From the NCBI RefSeq assembly GCF_031456275.1, contig NZ_JAVDUI010000001.1, forward strand, positions 558,001 through 622,000: a DNA stretch of 64,000 nt, written 5' to 3'. Under the pieces are notes generated by a model, which searched no databases, had not been told where the DNA came from, and saw only the letters and a list, made by a program, of their open reading frames with translations. The stretch comes from Falsarthrobacter nasiphocae. Its GTDB lineage: Bacteria; Actinomycetota; Actinomycetes; Actinomycetales; Micrococcaceae. The first letter of the stretch is position 1. The number at the start of each line of letters is the position of its first letter. This document shows, piece after piece, positions 61,666-64,000 of the stretch. The translations under genes and the position numbers were made by a program.

Positions 61666-63129
61666 TCAGTTCTGGGCCTCGGACTGGGCGTCCGCAGCGC
61701 CGTCGGCCTGAGCCGCCGCCTCAGCCGCCGCGGTCCCGGGACGGTTGTCCCTGACCCACCCCTCGAGGTTCCGCTGCGAGGCCACCGTCAGGGCGAGCGC
61801 CCCGGCCGGCACATCTTTGCGGATCACCGTGCCTGCGCCCGAGTACGCGCCGTCTCCGACCGTCACGGGGGCCACGTACATGTTGTCGGAGCCCATGCGG
61901 ACGTGGTCGCCGATGGTCGTGCGGTGCTTGTTGACGCCGTCGTAGTTGACGAAGACGCTGGCCGCGCCGATGTTGGACTCTCGGCCGATCGTCGCATCCC
62001 CCACGTAGGAGAGGTGCGGAACCTTGGAGCCCTCACCGATCTCGGCGTTCTTCGTCTCGACGAACGTGCCGATCTTGCCTCGCGCGCCCAGACGGGTTCC
62101 GGGGCGGAGGTAGGCGAACGGGCCGACGCTTGCCCCCGCCCCGAGCACGGCGTCCGAGCCGTGCGTGCGGATGACCTGCGCGCCCTCCCCCACCTCGACG
62201 TTGGTCAGGGTGGTGTCGGGGCCCACCGTAGCGCCGTCGGCGATCGTCGTCGTCCCCTGGAGCTGGGTGTTGGGCAGGATGGTGACGTCCTGGCCGATGG
62301 TGACCGTGTCGTCGATCCATGTCGTGGCGGGGTCCACGACCGTGGCGCCGCCTCGCATGGCCGCCTCGACGGTGCGCCGGTTCATCTCCTTGCCAAGCGA
62401 GGCGAGCTGGACGCGATCGTTGGCGCCCTCAACCTGGCGCTCGTCCTCGACCACCGAGGCCGCGACGCGGCCGCCGGCCTCCCGAGTGAGACCGAGGACA
62501 TCCGTGAGATACATCTCGCCCTGGGCGTTGTCCGTGGTGACCTTGGCGAGCGCGTCGCGAAGGGCGGCGATGTCGAAGGCGTAGACGCCCCCATTGAACT
62601 CGCGGATGGCCCGCTGCTGCTCGGTGGCGTCCTTGTGCTCGACGATCGCGAGGACCTCACCCCCCTCGCCGCGCACGACACGGCCGTACCCGGAGGCGTC
62701 CTCGACGACGGCCGTCAGGACCGTCACCTTGTTCCCGGACGAGGTGTGGTCCTCGGCGAGGCGGCGCAGGGCCTCCCCCGTCATGAGCGGCGTGTCCCCG
62801 CTCGTGACCAGGACGGTCCCCTCCGTCACGCCTGCGGCCTCAAGGGCCTCGAGCCCGGCCTGCACGGCGCGTCCGGTGCCCGGGATCTCGTCCTGGTCGG
62901 CGATGAGAATGTCGGCGTCAGTCGCCAGGGCGTGCTCCACGACGCGGTCGCGCTGGTGGCGGACGACGACGGCGACCTGCTCGGGGTCAACCCCGCGGGC
63001 CGCGCGGATGGCATGGGCGAGCATGGAGCGCCCGCCGATGGCGTGGAGGACCTTGGGCTTCTCGGACTTCATCCGGGTGCCGGCCCCGGCTGCCAGGACG
63101 ATCACGCTCGGGCGGGTGGATGCGCTCAT
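61666..63129 (-). CDS. glmU: Bifunctional UDP-N-acetylglucosamine pyrophosphorylase/glucosamine-1-phosphate N-acetyltransferase
   Basis: The 487-residue enzyme makes UDP-GlcNAc for peptidoglycan and surface polymers. The N-terminal uridylyltransferase domain has VLAAGAGTRMKSEKPKVLHAIGG, then the GTSGDTPLM-like substrate region. The C-terminal half has the hexapeptide left-handed beta helix and acetyltransferase histidine region (NYDGVNKHRTTIGDHV). A short Ala/Glu tail closes the protein. The start ATG at 63129 follows GGAGCCCAGAGTCA. Confidence 0.97.
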   Translation of the reverse strand: MSASTRPSVIVLAAGAGTRMKSEKPKVLHAIGGRSMLAHAIRAARGVDPEQVAVVVRHQRDRVVEHALATDADILIADQDEIPGTGRAVQAGLEALEAAGVTEGTVLVTSGDTPLMTGEALRRLAEDHTSSGNKVTVLTAVVEDASGYGRVVRGEGGEVLAIVEHKDATEQQRAIREFNGGVYAFDIAALRDALAKVTTDNAQGEMYLTDVLGLTREAGGRVAASVVEDERQVEGANDRVQLASLGKEMNRRTVEAAMRGGATVVDPATTWIDDTVTIGQDVTILPNTQLQGTTTIADGATVGPDTTLTNVEVGEGAQVIRTHGSDAVLGAGASVGPFAYLRPGTRLGARGKIGTFVETKNAEIGEGSKVPHLSYVGDATIGRESNIGAASVFVNYDGVNKHRTTIGDHVRMGSDNMYVAPVTVGDGAYSGAGTVIRKDVPAGALALTVASQRNLEGWVRDNRPGTAAAEAAAQADGAADAQSEAQN

Positions 63130-63199
63130 TGACTCTGGGCTCCTTGAACGTTGGGGTCTGGGCCTGTGCGGCTCGGGGGAACCGTTCAGGCCCCGTTGT

Positions 63200-63270
63200 T
63201 CCGCCCTTAGGATTCGAACCTAAACTGCACGGCTCCAAAGGCCGGCGTGCTGCCGTTACACCAGGGCGGA
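63200..63270 (-). tRNA. tRNA-Gln (anticodon UUG)
   Basis: On the minus strand the 71-nt sequence folds as a cloverleaf. The acceptor arms are TCCGCCC and GGGCGGA, the anticodon loop is CTTTGGA with anticodon TTG, and the T arm is TTAGG-TTCGAAT-CCTAA. The CCA end is not encoded. It lies just upstream of glmU, a common place for this tRNA in actinobacteria. Confidence 0.93.
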
Positions 63271-63414
63271 CCAGCCGGGATGCTCTCTCGACACAGATGT
63301 TCATTATGCCATTACCCTCCAGCCAGATTGGCTCATCGCAGAGGCGGTTGTCCGTGGTTGGATGGAGTGACCAGTCGCCCTTCGAGGTTGACCAAGCGAG
63401 AGGATGACCCAGAC

Positions 63415-64000
63415 ATGGCAGAAGATTCAGTGAAGATCGCGGTTATCGGCTGCGGCTATCTCGGGGCCGTTCACGCCGCATGCATGGCCAGCCTGGGCCA
63501 CGATGTGATCGGCATCGACGTTGACGCCAACAAGATCGCGCGGCTTCAAGCTGGGGAAGCACCGTTCTTCGAGCCACAGCTCAACGAGCTCCTCGTCGAA
63601 GGCCAAAGCGCGAGCTCACTCTCCTTTGCTCACTCCTCTACCCACGCCTCTGAAGCCGATGTGATCTTCATCTGCGTGGGCACTCCCCAGCGAGAAGGGG
63701 ACTACGCGGCGAACCTGGACTACCTTGATGCTGCCTTCCGCTCGGCAGCCGCTGTAGCCAAAGAGGGCGCCTTGTTGGTCGGGAAATCCACCGTTCCCGT
63801 CGGCACTGCTGAACGGCTGAGGCGCGAGATCGCGCTGACCCGTCCCGACCTCACCGTCATGTGGAACCCCGAGTTCCTGCGGGAGGGGCACGCAGTCTCT
63901 GACACGCTCGGGCCTGACCGCCTCGTATACGGGGTCGCTAACGGGGACGATGAGGCTGTCGAGCGCCTCGACGCTGTCTACGCTCGTCTCCTCAGCGAAG
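63415..64000 (+). CDS. ugd: UDP-glucose 6-dehydrogenase, partial
   Basis: The frame is open from the ATG at 63415 to the right edge, about 195 residues. It has the NAD-binding start KIAVIGCGYLGAVHAACMASLGHDVIGIDVD and FICVGTPQREGDYA. STVPVGTAERLRREI and WNPEFLREGHAV follow, all UDP-glucose dehydrogenase motifs. It should oxidise UDP-glucose to UDP-glucuronate. The C-terminus with the catalytic Cys lies beyond the window. It differs from the UDP-HexNAc-type enzyme at 42648. Confidence 0.93.
   Translation, partial: MAEDSVKIAVIGCGYLGAVHAACMASLGHDVIGIDVDANKIARLQAGEAPFFEPQLNELLVEGQSASSLSFAHSSTHASEADVIFICVGTPQREGDYAANLDYLDAAFRSAAAVAKEGALLVGKSTVPVGTAERLRREIALTRPDLTVMWNPEFLREGHAVSDTLGPDRLVYGVANGDDEAVERLDAVYARLLSE

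Noticed and set aside
1-64000. CRISPR array or prophage
   Set aside because: No regularly spaced repeats with unique spacers and no phage structural or integrase genes were seen.

Overview
The window looks like chromosome of a high-GC Gram-positive actinobacterium, most likely Micrococcaceae (Arthrobacter/Kocuria/Micrococcus relatives). The evidence is strong G/C third-position bias, many GTG starts, several leaderless genes behind TANNNT boxes, and familiar actinobacterial neighbourhoods: glmU-prs with tRNA-Gln, xseA-xseB next to ispH, and lpdA-type quinone reductase near purine nucleoside phosphorylase. No species is assigned.

Layout. 1-5.2 kb: a type III-like restriction-modification operon (mod, res) followed by a TIGR02391/Ymh-family gene that runs off the left edge. 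5.3-6.4 kb: ychF. 6.5-10.1 kb: an ABC-2 exporter with a histidine kinase and LuxR-type regulator. 10.1-13.8 kb: a secreted I36/crystallin-like small protein with a MacB/FtsX-type ABC transporter, bracketed by a 25-bp direct repeat. 14.1-37.6 kb: core genes. These are a DUF4184 protein, ispH, xseAB, an MFS carrier, PPK2, an alanine-type aminotransferase, an OpuC-type osmoprotectant importer, a MarR regulator, LpdA with a MauE/thioredoxin fusion, the nucleoside salvage set punA-phosphomutase-deoC, mfd and a DUF2505 protein.

37.7-60.5 kb is a surface-polysaccharide region with lower GC. It holds a nucleotide-sugar dehydrogenase, a BY-kinase chain-length regulator, a flippase, a Wzy-like polymerase, four glycosyltransferases (one frameshifted at an 8-base homopolymer), an OafA-type acyltransferase with SGNH domain, a GMC oxidoreductase and an aldo/keto reductase. 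It is cut by pth-rplY and by a patch of ISL3/IS3 remnants between the two converging gene blocks. Spread through it are an HprK-like ATPase fused to a PqqD-like domain, an NTP_transf_5-type nucleotidyltransferase and a stand-alone PqqD-like protein. In Proteobacteria this gene set defines the poorly understood HprK-related/PqqD systems near exopolysaccharide loci. This is my main candidate for an undescribed system here.

60.6-64 kb: prs, glmU, tRNA-Gln(UUG) and the 5' part of a UDP-glucose dehydrogenase. GlmU (UDP-GlcNAc) and the dehydrogenases supply activated sugars and uronic acids that the polysaccharide genes could use.
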